Origin: JBCBKU01 sp965267475
GTDB taxonomy: Bacteria > Pseudomonadota > Alphaproteobacteria > Rhodobacterales > Rhodobacteraceae
Length of the DNA stretch: 64,000 nucleotides
Assembly (NCBI GenBank): GCA_965267475.1
Contig: OZ254079.1
Span: 1,674,001-1,738,000, forward strand
Direction of reading: 5' to 3'
Of the stretch, positions 1-8,296 are shown one piece after another. The notes beneath the pieces are model-generated. The model did no database searches. It had not been told where the DNA came from and saw only the letters and a program-made list of their open reading frames with translations. The stretch's first letter is position 1; the number at the start of each line of letters is the position of its first letter. The position numbers and the translations under genes are program-made.

Positions 1-991
1 CCGTGCCGTCCCACTCCAAGAGATCATAGGCACGCAGGACCACGGGCGCCTCGGCCAGAAGTTTCTTCGGGACCGTCTTTCGCCCGATCCTTTTTTGCAG
101 GGCATTGAATGACTTGGGCGCCTCTGCATCGTAGTCCCAGGCCAGAACCTCGCCATCCAGAACGGTGCCGGGCGGCAGGAAGTCCCGCGCCGCCGCCAGT
201 TCGGGAAAGCGGTCGGTCATCAGATCTTCGCCGCGCGACCAAAGGAAATGTTCGGTCTCGCGCCGGATCAACTGACCCCGGATCCCATCCCATTTGTACT
301 CGGCCGCCCAATCGCGAGGATCGCCAAGATCCTCGGGAACGCCATCCAGCTGATAAGCCAGATAGAAGGGATAGGGTTTGGACAGATCCGCCGTTGGATC
401 CGGCGCCAGGATCAGACTGTCATAGGTGACAGTATCCGGCGTCCAGTCACCCATCAGCCGGTGGGCAAGGTCGGGCTCCTCAATCCCCGTTGCCTGCGAC
501 AAAGCCCGGGTCATCAGTTTCTGGCTCAGCCCCATACGAAACCCGCCGGTGATCAGCTTGTTGAAAACGAAACGCTCGGTCGGGGATAGCTGATCCCAGG
601 CGTCCAGTATCTGCGATTTGCGTTCCGCTTCCTCAAATGCGGCCAAGCCTTTGATATCCTGGATCCATTCGGTAAGCGACCGATCGGAAGACGCGCCGCT
701 TTCCGGCAGGACCAGCGCGATCGTTTCGGCCAGATCACCGACAATGGGATAGGCCTCTTCAAACAACCAAAGCGGAATGTCCGCCCGTTCCGCAGCCCAT
801 TCCCGCAGCTTCGTTGTCGTCACCGTGCGTTTCGGGCGCCGCCCGGAAAACAACGCAATGGTCCAAAGCCTGTCCGCCGCTGGCGCCTCACCGAAATACG
901 CCGCGAGCGCCCCGACCTTGGCATTGGTCTTGGTCGTTTGATCGAGCGCGGTGAAGAGAGCGGCAAATCTGCGCAACGGGCCATCCAGCAT
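1..991 (-). CDS. ATP-dependent DNA ligase, partial (C-terminus beyond left edge)
   Basis: Seals nicked DNA using ATP through a lysyl-AMP intermediate. 330 codons are present, starting at the ATG at 989-991 (MLDGPLRRFAALFTALDQ); bacterial ligases of this type have about 530 residues, so the C-terminal OB-fold is off the window. The first ~200 residues are the helical DNA-binding domain (TNAKVGALAAYF, then FNKLITGGFRMGLSQKL). The nucleotidyltransferase motif I is EYKWDGIRG with the adenylated lysine at codon 233 (plus-strand 293-295), followed by WSRGEDL and DGEVLAW. This is the family found with an MBL exonuclease (here at 2965-3993) and an Lhr-type helicase in ligase-associated repair clusters; the helicase, if present, must lie to the left. 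Family assignment is firm; the repair role is inferred from known clusters. Confidence 0.93.
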   Translation of the reverse strand, partial: MLDGPLRRFAALFTALDQTTKTNAKVGALAAYFGEAPAADRLWTIALFSGRRPKRTVTTTKLREWAAERADIPLWLFEEAYPIVGDLAETIALVLPESGASSDRSLTEWIQDIKGLAAFEEAERKSQILDAWDQLSPTERFVFNKLITGGFRMGLSQKLMTRALSQATGIEEPDLAHRLMGDWTPDTVTYDSLILAPDPTADLSKPYPFYLAYQLDGVPEDLGDPRDWAAEYKWDGIRGQLIRRETEHFLWSRGEDLMTDRFPELAAARDFLPPGTVLDGEVLAWDYDAEAPKSFNALQKRIGRKTVPKKLLAEAPVVLRAYDLLEWDGT

Positions 992-1086
992 TGTGATGGC
1001 CCAGAACGTGGCACGGCCTTGCGGGCAGGCAAACAAAAAACCGCTGCCGAGGGACTGGGAACTCCCTGGGCAGCGGTGCGCAGCCT

Positions 1087-1317
1087 TCAGAACGGAAGGT
1101 GATTGCGCTCAAGTTCAATGCCGGTCTTGATGGGTTGTCCCGCGAAACGACGCACTTCGTCGCGGGTCACGCCAATATCGCGCAACATTTGATCGTCCAG
1201 TTCCAGCAGAGCGGTGTACTCCTTCCGCGCCTGGCGTTTCTGGGCCCGCTCCATCCACCGGTCCAGCAGACCCGCAAGTAGCGGCACGTTCGGAAAATGT
1301 CTTGTCTCGGTCGTCAT
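1087..1317 (-). CDS. DUF1127 domain small protein
   Basis: A 76-residue basic protein whose C-terminal half carries the DUF1127 signature (LLELDDQMLRDIGVTRDEV). Members are short, Arg-rich proteins of alpha- and gammaproteobacteria; some affect phosphate or carbon metabolism and RNA turnover, but no single function can be given here. The N-terminus (PLLAGLLDRWMERAQKRQARKEY) is an amphipathic basic helix. It is divergent from the LysR gene that starts 137 bases away, so the two may share a control region, although no operator was identified. Confidence 0.85.
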   Translation of the reverse strand: MTTETRHFPNVPLLAGLLDRWMERAQKRQARKEYTALLELDDQMLRDIGVTRDEVRRFAGQPIKTGIELERNHLPF

Positions 1318-1454
1318 GGGGTGTCTCCTTCAGTTTAGGGTCAGGAGACTTCGCGAAGCTCTTGTCACTAGACATAGGCGCCCTGCTATGGTTCAATCAA
1401 ACGAATAGTTCTTATGGCTTAGATCAGAAAATTTGAAAGATAGGATGGGTCGCC

Positions 1455-2345
1455 GTGAATGCACCTTCAACACCGCAGATTCCGCTTCTGGACCTCGATC
1501 TTCTGCGCACGCTGGTGGCGATTTCCGAAACCGGAAACTTTTCGGCCGCGGCAGATGTCGTTCACCGGACACCCTCGGCGATCTCGATGCAGGTCAAAAA
1601 GATGGAGGACATGTTGGGTCGTCCAATCTTCCTGCGCGACAGCCGCAGGGTCGACCTGACAGAGGACGGAATATATCTTCTGGAACATGCCCGCCGGATG
1701 CTCGCGTTGAATCGCGATGCAATTGCCCGTTTCGTGACGCCCGAATTGAAAGGGGTGGTGCGGCTCGGCGCCCCGGATGATATCGGCGCCAAATATTTGC
1801 CCGCTATGCTTTGCCGCTTTGCCGAAACCCATCCCGGCGTCACGGTCAACGTGATTGTCGAGGGGTCGTTTACCATGGCGCGCATGATCAAGGAACGTTC
1901 GCTCGATCTGGCGATCGTGACATGTCATGGGTCTATTCTGGAAGAAGGGGTCGAGACGCTGGTTCAGGAACAGCTTGTCTGGGCCATGCGGTCAGGTGGC
2001 GTTGCCGTTGAATGCGATCCCATTCCCATGGCGGTGTGGAACCAGGAGTGTTCGTGGCGCCAGGCCGCCGAAGCAGCACTTCGCGGGATTGGGCGCGAAT
2101 GGCGCGTGGCGTTCCAGAGCGCGCATATCACCGGTCAAAGAGCTGCGATTATGGCGGATCTTGCGATTGCGCCCCTCTCCGAGTCATCGCTGGGCGGTGA
2201 GATCGTCGAAGTCCCCGACAGCTTCGGCCTGCCAAAACTGCCGACAACCTCGCTGGGTCTTCTGACGCAGGCCGAGCCTGACGCGCATGTGGATGCCGCA
2301 GCCGATCACCTGCGGGCGGCATTCTCGCAGGTGTTGCGAAGTTAG
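1455..2345 (+). CDS. LysR-family transcriptional regulator
   Basis: 296 residues, the usual LysR length. Residues ~10-70 form the winged HTH (LLRTLVAISETGNFSAAADV, then SAISMQVKKMEDMLG and DLTEDG); the rest is the periplasmic-binding-like effector domain. The start is GTG at 1455, preceded by AGGATGG. It is divergent from the DUF1127 gene and its stop codon overlaps the stop of the convergent signal-peptidase-like gene. No target or inducer can be named. LysR proteins usually regulate a divergent neighbour, which here would be the DUF1127 gene. Confidence 0.93.
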   Translation: MNAPSTPQIPLLDLDLLRTLVAISETGNFSAAADVVHRTPSAISMQVKKMEDMLGRPIFLRDSRRVDLTEDGIYLLEHARRMLALNRDAIARFVTPELKGVVRLGAPDDIGAKYLPAMLCRFAETHPGVTVNVIVEGSFTMARMIKERSLDLAIVTCHGSILEEGVETLVQEQLVWAMRSGGVAVECDPIPMAVWNQECSWRQAAEAALRGIGREWRVAFQSAHITGQRAAIMADLAIAPLSESSLGGEIVEVPDSFGLPKLPTTSLGLLTQAEPDAHVDAAADHLRAAFSQVLRS

Positions 2346-2968
2346 GGATCCACAATTCCGTTGACCGCGCTGACGGCGACCATGCCGCGCCCGCCCGCAG
2401 CGCTGGGTATTCGGCTGTCTGCTGAATTGTCGCGGTGATCGCCCAGAACGAAAACATGCCCATCGGGCACTGTGACTTCGGGTGTGTCGTCCAAACGCGT
2501 GGTCAGCGTATTCAGCACAGTATAGCGCGCGCCATTTGGCAGGATTTCTTCAAACGCAGCGCGGACGCAAAGATCACCCCGTTCGGGTTGACATCCTGTC
2601 TGGCTGTAGCGGTCGCTGACGCGAAAATCGGTCTCATCGTCAGGCAAAGGGCTCTGCGGCACCGGATCGCCGTTCAGGACAACTTGTCCTTCGCGCATTT
2701 CGACCGTCATGCCTGCTGTTGCGACGACACGAAACACCATCGTGATCCGGCCTTCCCTGAAGGTGATGACCGTCCCCGGCTGGATGTCGTCGGGAGAGAA
2801 GCGGGTGCGTGCGCGAAAGCATTTACCGACGGGTAGAGTGGGGTGCATGGCTTCGGACACCGCCTCATAAGTATGGGGTGTTCCTAAGAGCCCCCGGGTG
2901 TTCAGGCACAGCGCTTCAGCGGCGGTTGGCACCGCGAGTATGGCCAACGAAGCCAGGACTTTGATCAT
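2342..2968 (-). CDS. Signal-peptidase-I-like (S26) protein, probably catalytically inactive
   Basis: 208 residues with an N-terminal signal peptide (MIKVLASLAILAVPTAAEA) rather than the usual membrane anchor. The S26 fold is visible: Box B-like EAMHPTLPVGKC, Box D-like VFRVVATAGMTVE, and a well preserved Box E (FVLGDHRDNSADSR, residues 173-186). In active SPase I, Box B is SMxPT with the nucleophilic Ser and Box D is KRVxGxPGD with the general-base Lys; by alignment these positions are Ala40 and Phe79. The start ATG overlaps the stop of the upstream exonuclease gene (ATGA), which suggests translational coupling. It is probably a secreted S26-fold protein that binds rather than cleaves. Homology is fairly secure; loss of activity follows from my hand alignment. 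Confidence 0.75.
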   Translation of the reverse strand: MIKVLASLAILAVPTAAEALCLNTRGLLGTPHTYEAVSEAMHPTLPVGKCFRARTRFSPDDIQPGTVITFREGRITMVFRVVATAGMTVEMREGQVVLNGDPVPQSPLPDDETDFRVSDRYSQTGCQPERGDLCVRAAFEEILPNGARYTVLNTLTTRLDDTPEVTVPDGHVFVLGDHRDNSADSRIPSAAGGRGMVAVSAVNGIVDP

Positions 2969-3993
2969 GGTGACGGCTCTTCCGGTTCTGTGCTGGATGG
3001 GTCGAGGCTTTCGCCCTCAAACTCAGTCGTGACGATCTGGGCATCATACCCTTGTTCCTCCAGCCATCGCCGAAAAACCGAGGTATAGCCATGGGTGACA
3101 AAGATCCGTTCGGCGCCCGTGTCCTTTATGGCCGCGTTCAGACCCGCCCAATCGGCGTGATCGGACATCACGAACCCACGGTCTGCCGCGCGCCGCCGCC
3201 GCACACCTCGAAGTCGCATCCAGCCAGAGGCGAAGGCGGTCGAGGTCGCGCCAAACCGCCGCATCCAGGCTGATCCAAGTGCCGAGGGCGGCGCCACGAC
3301 CAAAGCACCAGCGTGTTCCTTTGCATCCAGGTCAGGCGTGACCAATACCGTGTTGGGCAGTGCAATCCCTTGGCCGCGCAAAGCGGCATTTGTGTTCTCG
3401 ATGGCACCGTGGGTCAAAATCGGGCCGATCGACGGATCCACGCTGGTCAGAATGCGCTGGGCCTTGCCCAAGGAATAGGCGCCGATGACAGATATTTTTC
3501 CGTTGGCGGCGTTGCCCGCCCACCAGGCATTCAGATCAGCCACGATCTGATCTTGCGGCGCCCAAGCAAAAACCGGCAGTCCAAAGGTGCATTCGGTGAT
3601 AAATGCGTGGCATTGGATCGGCTCAAACGGTTCGCTCAATCCGTCATCGACCACCTTGTAATCACCTGACGCCACCCAAACCTCGCCCCCGACCTCGACA
3701 CGGATCTGGGCCGATCCGGGGACATGGCCGGCAGGATGAAACGACACGCGGGCGGATCCGATCTGTCGGGTTTCGCCAAACGGGATCGTGTCCAGATTGA
3801 TGCTTCCCAACCGGTGACGGATCACCGGGGCGGCTGCGGCGGTCGCCAAATAGCGGTGATGCCCGGGGCGCGCGTGGTCGGCATGTCCATGGGTGATCAG
3901 CGCGCGATCTACCGGCCGCCAAGGATCGATATAGAAATCGCCCGCCGGGCAATAGATCCCGCGATCCGTGAAGGTCAGCACCGCCGTTCCCAT
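2965..3993 (-). CDS. Ligase-associated DNA exonuclease, metallo-beta-lactamase fold
   Basis: 342 residues of the MBL/beta-CASP nuclease type related to SNM1/YSH1. The metal-binding motif is THGHADHARPGH near residue 40, preceded by YIDPWRPVDRALI; later motifs include HPAGHVPGSAQI, SGDYK, ECTFG and the C-terminal SDHADW and VTHGYTS. I start at ATG 3993 (MGTAVLTFTDRGIYC) rather than the longer upstream extension because the family begins just before this segment. It is divergent from the ATP-grasp gene. Relatives are encoded with the ATP-dependent ligase and a helicase and are thought to process DNA ends; here ligase and exonuclease are 2 kb apart with unrelated genes between them. Confidence 0.9.
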   Translation of the reverse strand: MGTAVLTFTDRGIYCPAGDFYIDPWRPVDRALITHGHADHARPGHHRYLATAAAAPVIRHRLGSINLDTIPFGETRQIGSARVSFHPAGHVPGSAQIRVEVGGEVWVASGDYKVVDDGLSEPFEPIQCHAFITECTFGLPVFAWAPQDQIVADLNAWWAGNAANGKISVIGAYSLGKAQRILTSVDPSIGPILTHGAIENTNAALRGQGIALPNTVLVTPDLDAKEHAGALVVAPPSALGSAWMRRFGATSTAFASGWMRLRGVRRRRAADRGFVMSDHADWAGLNAAIKDTGAERIFVTHGYTSVFRRWLEEQGYDAQIVTTEFEGESLDPSSTEPEEPSP

Positions 3994-4092
3994 AGGCAGA
4001 AACCTTAGTGCGTTCGAATTTCCACGCAAGTCGGCGATTGCTAAGCAAAAACCGCTTTGAACCTGTTGGTTGTTCCCCCTAAGCTTCATCCA

Positions 4093-5520
4093 ATGGGGAC
4101 AACGACGCGGCCTGACTATTTCGACGAGATGACCGAAGGGGGCGAGGTCCGCTTGCCCTATGCCGGTCTGGCCGATTGGGCGCGCGATATGCCGTCGGAA
4201 CTCCGCTCGCTCAAACAGTCCGAGGCCGAAGCTCTGTTCCGCCGGATCGGTATTACTTTCGCTGTCTATGGCGAGGGCGGCGACCCCGACCGGTTGATCC
4301 CGTTCGACATGTTTCCGCGGGTCTTTTCAGCCGACGAATGGCGCAAGCTGGATCGGGGCGTCAAACAGCGCGCGCGGGCGTTGAACGCGTTCCTGGCCGA
4401 TGTCTATGGCCGGGGTGAGATTGTCAAAGCAGGCCGGATCCCGGCGCATCTGGTCTATCGGAACGAAGCGTTTGAACGCGCCGTCGTGGGCATCAAACCG
4501 TCGCGCAGTGTCTACAGCCACATCGTCGGGATCGATCTTGTGCGCACGGGCCCGGACGAGTTCTTTGTGCTTGAGGACAATTGCCGCACGCCATCGGGCG
4601 TCTCTTACATGCTGGAAAACCGCGAGATCATGATGCGGATGTTCCCCGGCCTGTTTCAGAACAACCGGATTGCCCCGGTGGAAACCTATCCGACGCTTCT
4701 TAAGCGGACGCTCGCCTCGGTCGCGCCCCGCAAATGCGAAGGTGAGCCCCGCGTCGCGATCCTGACGCCCGGACATTTCAACTCGGCCTATTACGAGCAC
4801 TCGTTTCTGGCCGATATGATGGGTGTGGAATTGGTTGAGGCAGCGGACCTATTCGTGGAAGGCGATTTCGTCTGGATGCGCACGACCGAGGGGCCGCAGA
4901 AGCTCGACGTGATCTATCGGCGGATCGATGATGCGTTTATCGATCCTTTGTGTTTCCGCCCTGACAGCATGCTTGGTGTACCCGGATTGATGAATGTCTA
5001 TCGGTCGGGCGGGGTAACAATCGCCTCGGCCCCTGGCGCGGGCGTTGCCGATGACAAGGCGATCTATACCTACGTGCCCGAGATGATCCGGTTCTACTTG
5101 GGTGAAGAACCGATCCTGAACAACGTGCCCACCTGGCAATGCGCGAAACCGGATGAGCTGTCCTATGTTCTTGATAACCTGGCCGATTTGGTCGTGAAGG
5201 AAGTGCACGGGTCAGGCGGATACGGCATGCTGGTGGGTCCGAGGTCCACCAAGGATCAGATCGCTTTGTTCGCGGAGAAGCTGAAGGAAAACCCGTCGAA
5301 CTATATCGCGCAGCCGACCCTGGCGCTGTCGACCTGTCCCACCTTCGTGGAAGAAGGCATTGCACCTCGCCATGTGGATCTACGCCCGTATTGCCTGGTG
5401 GGCGACCGGATTGAACTGGTGCCCGGCGGTCTGACACGTGTTGCGCTGACTGAGGGGTCACTGGTCGTCAACTCGTCCCAGGGCGGGGGGGTTAAGGACA
5501 CCTGGGTGATGGCCGACTGA
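4093..5520 (+). CDS. Circularly permuted ATP-grasp family protein
   Basis: 475 residues of the circularly permuted ATP-grasp family (DUF404/DUF407), enzymes predicted to form amide or peptide bonds. Features include RNEAFERAVVG, VLEDNCRTPSGVSYMLENRE (metal/nucleotide region), VIYRRIDDAF and the C-terminal VVKEVHGSGGYGMLVGP. I chose ATG 4093 over the upstream TTG in the same frame because family homology begins at about PDYFDEM. It overlaps the next gene by one base (TGATG), and alpha-E and transglutaminase genes follow, the set described as a predicted peptide-tagging or small-peptide synthesis module. The actual substrate is unknown. Confidence 0.93.
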   Translation: MGTTTRPDYFDEMTEGGEVRLPYAGLADWARDMPSELRSLKQSEAEALFRRIGITFAVYGEGGDPDRLIPFDMFPRVFSADEWRKLDRGVKQRARALNAFLADVYGRGEIVKAGRIPAHLVYRNEAFERAVVGIKPSRSVYSHIVGIDLVRTGPDEFFVLEDNCRTPSGVSYMLENREIMMRMFPGLFQNNRIAPVETYPTLLKRTLASVAPRKCEGEPRVAILTPGHFNSAYYEHSFLADMMGVELVEAADLFVEGDFVWMRTTEGPQKLDVIYRRIDDAFIDPLCFRPDSMLGVPGLMNVYRSGGVTIASAPGAGVADDKAIYTYVPEMIRFYLGEEPILNNVPTWQCAKPDELSYVLDNLADLVVKEVHGSGGYGMLVGPRSTKDQIALFAEKLKENPSNYIAQPTLALSTCPTFVEEGIAPRHVDLRPYCLVGDRIELVPGGLTRVALTEGSLVVNSSQGGGVKDTWVMAD

Positions 5521-6473
5521 TGTTAAGCCGGACCGCCGATAACCTTTTCTGGATCGGACGATCTTTGGAGCGGGCCGAGACCGTTGCCCGTCTGTTAGGG
5601 GTCGGCGCCCGGAATGCCCTGATCCCGAATATCGGGGGCGGCTTCCGGAATGAATGGGAGTCGATCCTCAGAAGCGCCGGAAACATAGAGGCCTTTAACG
5701 ACAAATACGGTGAACCGGTGCAGCGGAACGCCGAAAGCTTTCTGTTCTTCGATCAGGACAACCCATCCTCGATTGCCAGTTGTATCGGCCAGGCGCGCGA
5801 AAACGGGCGGATCGTCCGGACGGCGCTTTCCAGTCAGGTCTGGGACGCCCTGAACACCGCCCACCAGGAAATGCAGGAGCTGCGCCGTACGGAGCGGTCA
5901 AAACTGTCGCTGAATGACCTGATTGATTGGACGGTTCGGGCGGCGGCGCTGGTACGCGGCGGGATCGAAGCCACCCAATTGCGCAATGACGGGTATGATT
6001 TCCTAAGCCTCGGTTTCGCTTTGGAACGGGCCGACGCAACGGCGCGGATCCTCGATGTGAAGTATTTCGTTCTGCTGCCACAGGTGGATTATGTGGGCTC
6101 TGGCCTCGACAACTATCAGTGGTCCACGATCCTGCGTGCGATGTCGGCACATCGCGCGTTTTCCTGGGCCTATGGTGGCGAGGTCACGCCGGCCAAGATC
6201 ACGGATTTCCTGATCCTGAACCGAAAGACGCCGAGGTCACTTATTTCCGCGGCGGAGGAGGTGTTGATGCATCTCGAACGGCTGTCGCGGGGGTATGGAC
6301 GCTCAGGCGAAGCGGTCGCGCGGGCACGGTCCGTAGTCGCCGAGCTTTGCGAAGCGCAAATCGACGATGTCTTTGACGAAGGTCTGCATGAGTTCCTGAC
6401 CCGCTTTATCGGCGACGTCGCAAAGCTTTCGGCACTGATCCACGATGACTACCTTTCCGGGGAAGCGCGGTGA
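5520..6473 (+). CDS. Alpha-E domain protein (DUF403)
   Basis: 317 residues, an all-helical alpha-E protein (LSRTADNLFWIGRSLERAET at the N-terminus, FLSLGFALERADATARI in the middle, FLTRFIGDVAKLS near the end). The family has no known activity and almost always accompanies the circularly permuted ATP-grasp protein. Its ATG lies inside the TGATG overlap with that gene, and its stop overlaps the GTG start of the transglutaminase gene, so the three are tightly coupled in translation. Confidence 0.93.
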   Translation: MLSRTADNLFWIGRSLERAETVARLLGVGARNALIPNIGGGFRNEWESILRSAGNIEAFNDKYGEPVQRNAESFLFFDQDNPSSIASCIGQARENGRIVRTALSSQVWDALNTAHQEMQELRRTERSKLSLNDLIDWTVRAAALVRGGIEATQLRNDGYDFLSLGFALERADATARILDVKYFVLLPQVDYVGSGLDNYQWSTILRAMSAHRAFSWAYGGEVTPAKITDFLILNRKTPRSLISAAEEVLMHLERLSRGYGRSGEAVARARSVVAELCEAQIDDVFDEGLHEFLTRFIGDVAKLSALIHDDYLSGEAR

Positions 6474-7288
6474 AGCTGACGGTGTCCCATAATTCGACCT
6501 ATGCGTTCGATCCGGCACCAAAGGGCCTGGTGCAAAGTCTGCGGCTGCGCCCCGCCGATTTCGAGGGGCAGCAAGTGCTCAACTGGTCCGTCACAATCGA
6601 AGGGGCCCAGTTCGGGGCCGGGTTTCGCGACGGCGCAGGCGACTGGGTTGAGACGGCGACGTTGCGCGGACCGTCGGCTGAGGTGACCGTTTTGGTCGAA
6701 GGTTCCGTTGAAACGGCGGACATGACGGGCGTGCTTCGCGGACATCGCGAACGGATCCCGCCCTTGGCCTATCTCAGCCCGACACGGGCAACGACCCCGG
6801 ATCGCGCCATTTCGGATCTTGCGAAAGCCGCGGTCAGCGACACGCCCGAGAGTGAGGCATTGGCGCGCGCCCATGCGCTGACGAATGCGGTCGCAGACGC
6901 CTTGGCCTATGTGCCTGGGCAAACGGGGCCATCCACAACCGCTGCCGAGGCTTTGGCCCAGGGTGCGGGCGTCTGTCAGGATCAGGCGCATACGCTCATT
7001 GCAGCGGCGCTGAGCATCGACATGCCAGCACGCTATGTCACGGGATACTTCTTTGCGACCGAGGGCACGGTAGGCAGTGAGGCGAGCCATGCCTGGGCCG
7101 AAATCCATATTCCCGACCTCGGATGGGTCGGCTTCGACGCGACCAATCGGACCTGCCCGGATGACCGCTATATCCGGCTTGGGTCGGGCGCCGATGCGCA
7201 AGAGGCCGCGCCGATCCGCGGTGTGGCGCGAGGAACCGCGAAAGAACGGCTGGATGTGTCCGTGGCTGTTACGCAGGTGGCACAATAG
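6470..7288 (+). CDS. Transglutaminase-like cysteine protease family protein
   Basis: 272 residues with an N-terminal transglutaminase-N beta domain (LTVSHNSTYAFDPAPKG) and a transglutaminase core: Cys in EALAQGAGVCQDQAHTLIAA, His in GSEASHAWAEIHIPDLGW, Asp in VGFDATNRTCPDDRYI. Catalytic Cys-His-Asp appear intact. The start is GTG at 6470 in a GTGA overlap with the alpha-E stop. Such proteins act either as proteases or as amide-forming enzymes; with ATP-grasp and alpha-E neighbours a role in making or removing a peptide modification is inferred. Confidence 0.92.
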   Translation: MKLTVSHNSTYAFDPAPKGLVQSLRLRPADFEGQQVLNWSVTIEGAQFGAGFRDGAGDWVETATLRGPSAEVTVLVEGSVETADMTGVLRGHRERIPPLAYLSPTRATTPDRAISDLAKAAVSDTPESEALARAHALTNAVADALAYVPGQTGPSTTAAEALAQGAGVCQDQAHTLIAAALSIDMPARYVTGYFFATEGTVGSEASHAWAEIHIPDLGWVGFDATNRTCPDDRYIRLGSGADAQEAAPIRGVARGTAKERLDVSVAVTQVAQ

Positions 7289-7317
7289 AAAACGCGCCCC
7301 GGTGGCCGGGACGCGCC
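7288..7317 (-). terminator. Rho-independent terminator for the lipoprotein gene
   Basis: Read on the minus strand, GCGCGTCCCGG-CCA-CCGGGGCGCG is followed by TTTTC. It lies between two converging genes (transglutaminase and lipoprotein) and has its T-run on the minus side, so it mainly ends the lipoprotein transcript. Confidence 0.7.
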
Positions 7318-7339
7318 AAAGAAATATTCTAAGTTGTCG

Positions 7340-7948
7340 TTAGCGTCCGAGACCCGAGAATTGCCGGCGCGGGTCCGGTCCGATGCCCAACCAGCCACGC
7401 GTCACGTTGGACAAATGCCGGTTGATCCGCACCTTCTGCGTCTCACCCTGCTGCACGGCGACAACCGCCGCAGCTCCGGTGAAGGCCTCAAGATCGGCGG
7501 TGATGACCTCGGTCTGGGTCAGCGGTTCGCCGGATCGAGCATCGAATACCCGGGTCGAGTAGGTGATGTTGTGCACGCCCGATGGCGCTTCGGCCAATGC
7601 AAGCGGGCTTAGGCTGTGAAAGGTCTGCACGGTCACGCCGATGATGACCGGACGGCTTCCCCGCAGGCCCGAGGCCCCTTCGGTGATCCCGTCATCCAAA
7701 ATCTTGGCAACTTGCGCGCGGCGGTCACCCGGAGGATCACCGTGCCAAACAATGTCTGCATCCGGAGCAAACCGATTTGCTTCAGACACGGTCAGCGAGG
7801 TCGGCGCGACGACCTGTACATCCTGCACGCGCCATCCGCGCGTAACATCGGCGCTTAGGCCGGTTTCATATTCGGTCGTGAATGTTCCGGCGCAGCCCGC
7901 CAAAGCAAGGCCAGCAACCGCCAGCAGTCCAATTCTCTTGAAAGTCAT
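7340..7948 (-). CDS. Putative outer-membrane lipoprotein, function unknown
   Basis: 202 residues with a clear lipoprotein signal (KRIGLLAVAGLALAGC, lipobox LAGC with the lipidated Cys at about residue 19). The mature part is beta-rich and contains GWRVQDVQVVAP and YSTRVFDARSGEPLTQTEV, resembling an uncharacterised family common in roseobacters. It lies on the opposite strand between the transglutaminase gene and anbu, separating genes that are often adjacent elsewhere. The Shine-Dalgarno AAGGAAA overlaps the end of a possible upstream 41-codon ORF. No function can be assigned. Confidence 0.8.
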   Translation of the reverse strand: MTFKRIGLLAVAGLALAGCAGTFTTEYETGLSADVTRGWRVQDVQVVAPTSLTVSEANRFAPDADIVWHGDPPGDRRAQVAKILDDGITEGASGLRGSRPVIIGVTVQTFHSLSPLALAEAPSGVHNITYSTRVFDARSGEPLTQTEVITADLEAFTGAAAVVAVQQGETQKVRINRHLSNVTRGWLGIGPDPRRQFSGLGR

Positions 7949-7951
7949 GCC

Positions 7952-8077
7952 CTACGGTTTCCTTCCGTCCTTCGCCGCCAATGCACTGCATCGACATCTC
8001 GCGAAATTTGGGCAATCGGCCGCCTTGCACGGTTCCGCGCGCGGGGTCTCGCCCTTTGCGGTGCTTGGTTGGCTCAT
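7952..8077 (-). CDS. Possible 41-residue Cys-rich peptide
   Basis: A short ORF starting at ATG 8077, with GGAG 11 bases upstream, and ending in TAG three bases before the lipoprotein ATG. The peptide contains PCKAADCPNFARCRCSALAA, with four Cys spaced C-x5-C-x5-C-x-C. Its tight position ahead of the lipoprotein gene, whose ribosome site it contains, suggests a leader or co-translated peptide. It could equally be a chance ORF; there is no homology evidence. Confidence 0.3.
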   Translation of the reverse strand: MSQPSTAKGETPRAEPCKAADCPNFARCRCSALAAKDGRKP

Positions 8078-8296
8078 ATGCCCGTGTACTCCATATCTCT
8101 CGCGTGCGGGCCCAGTTATTTCGGAGCTCGCCACAAAGCGCCTTTCTGACGCTGATTGTCTTTAAGAACGCAGTCTTCGTCCAGATCATGGAAAAACTGT
8201 GGCCATTCCCGGGACGTATGTATCGAAATGTCTCGATTGCCCTTGGCGTGCCAGCCACTTAGGGTGCGGTTCGAAGACCTGCCGGAGAGAAATTCA
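8078..8296. other. Divergent intergenic region upstream of anbu
   Basis: With the small ORF, this completes a stretch of 348 bases (7949-8296) between the lipoprotein gene and anbu that has no well supported gene. It must hold the promoters for both directions. I see no clear -35/-10 pair, palindrome or RNA gene in it. The GGAGAG ribosome site at 8284-8289 fixes the GTG start of anbu. Confidence 0.4.
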
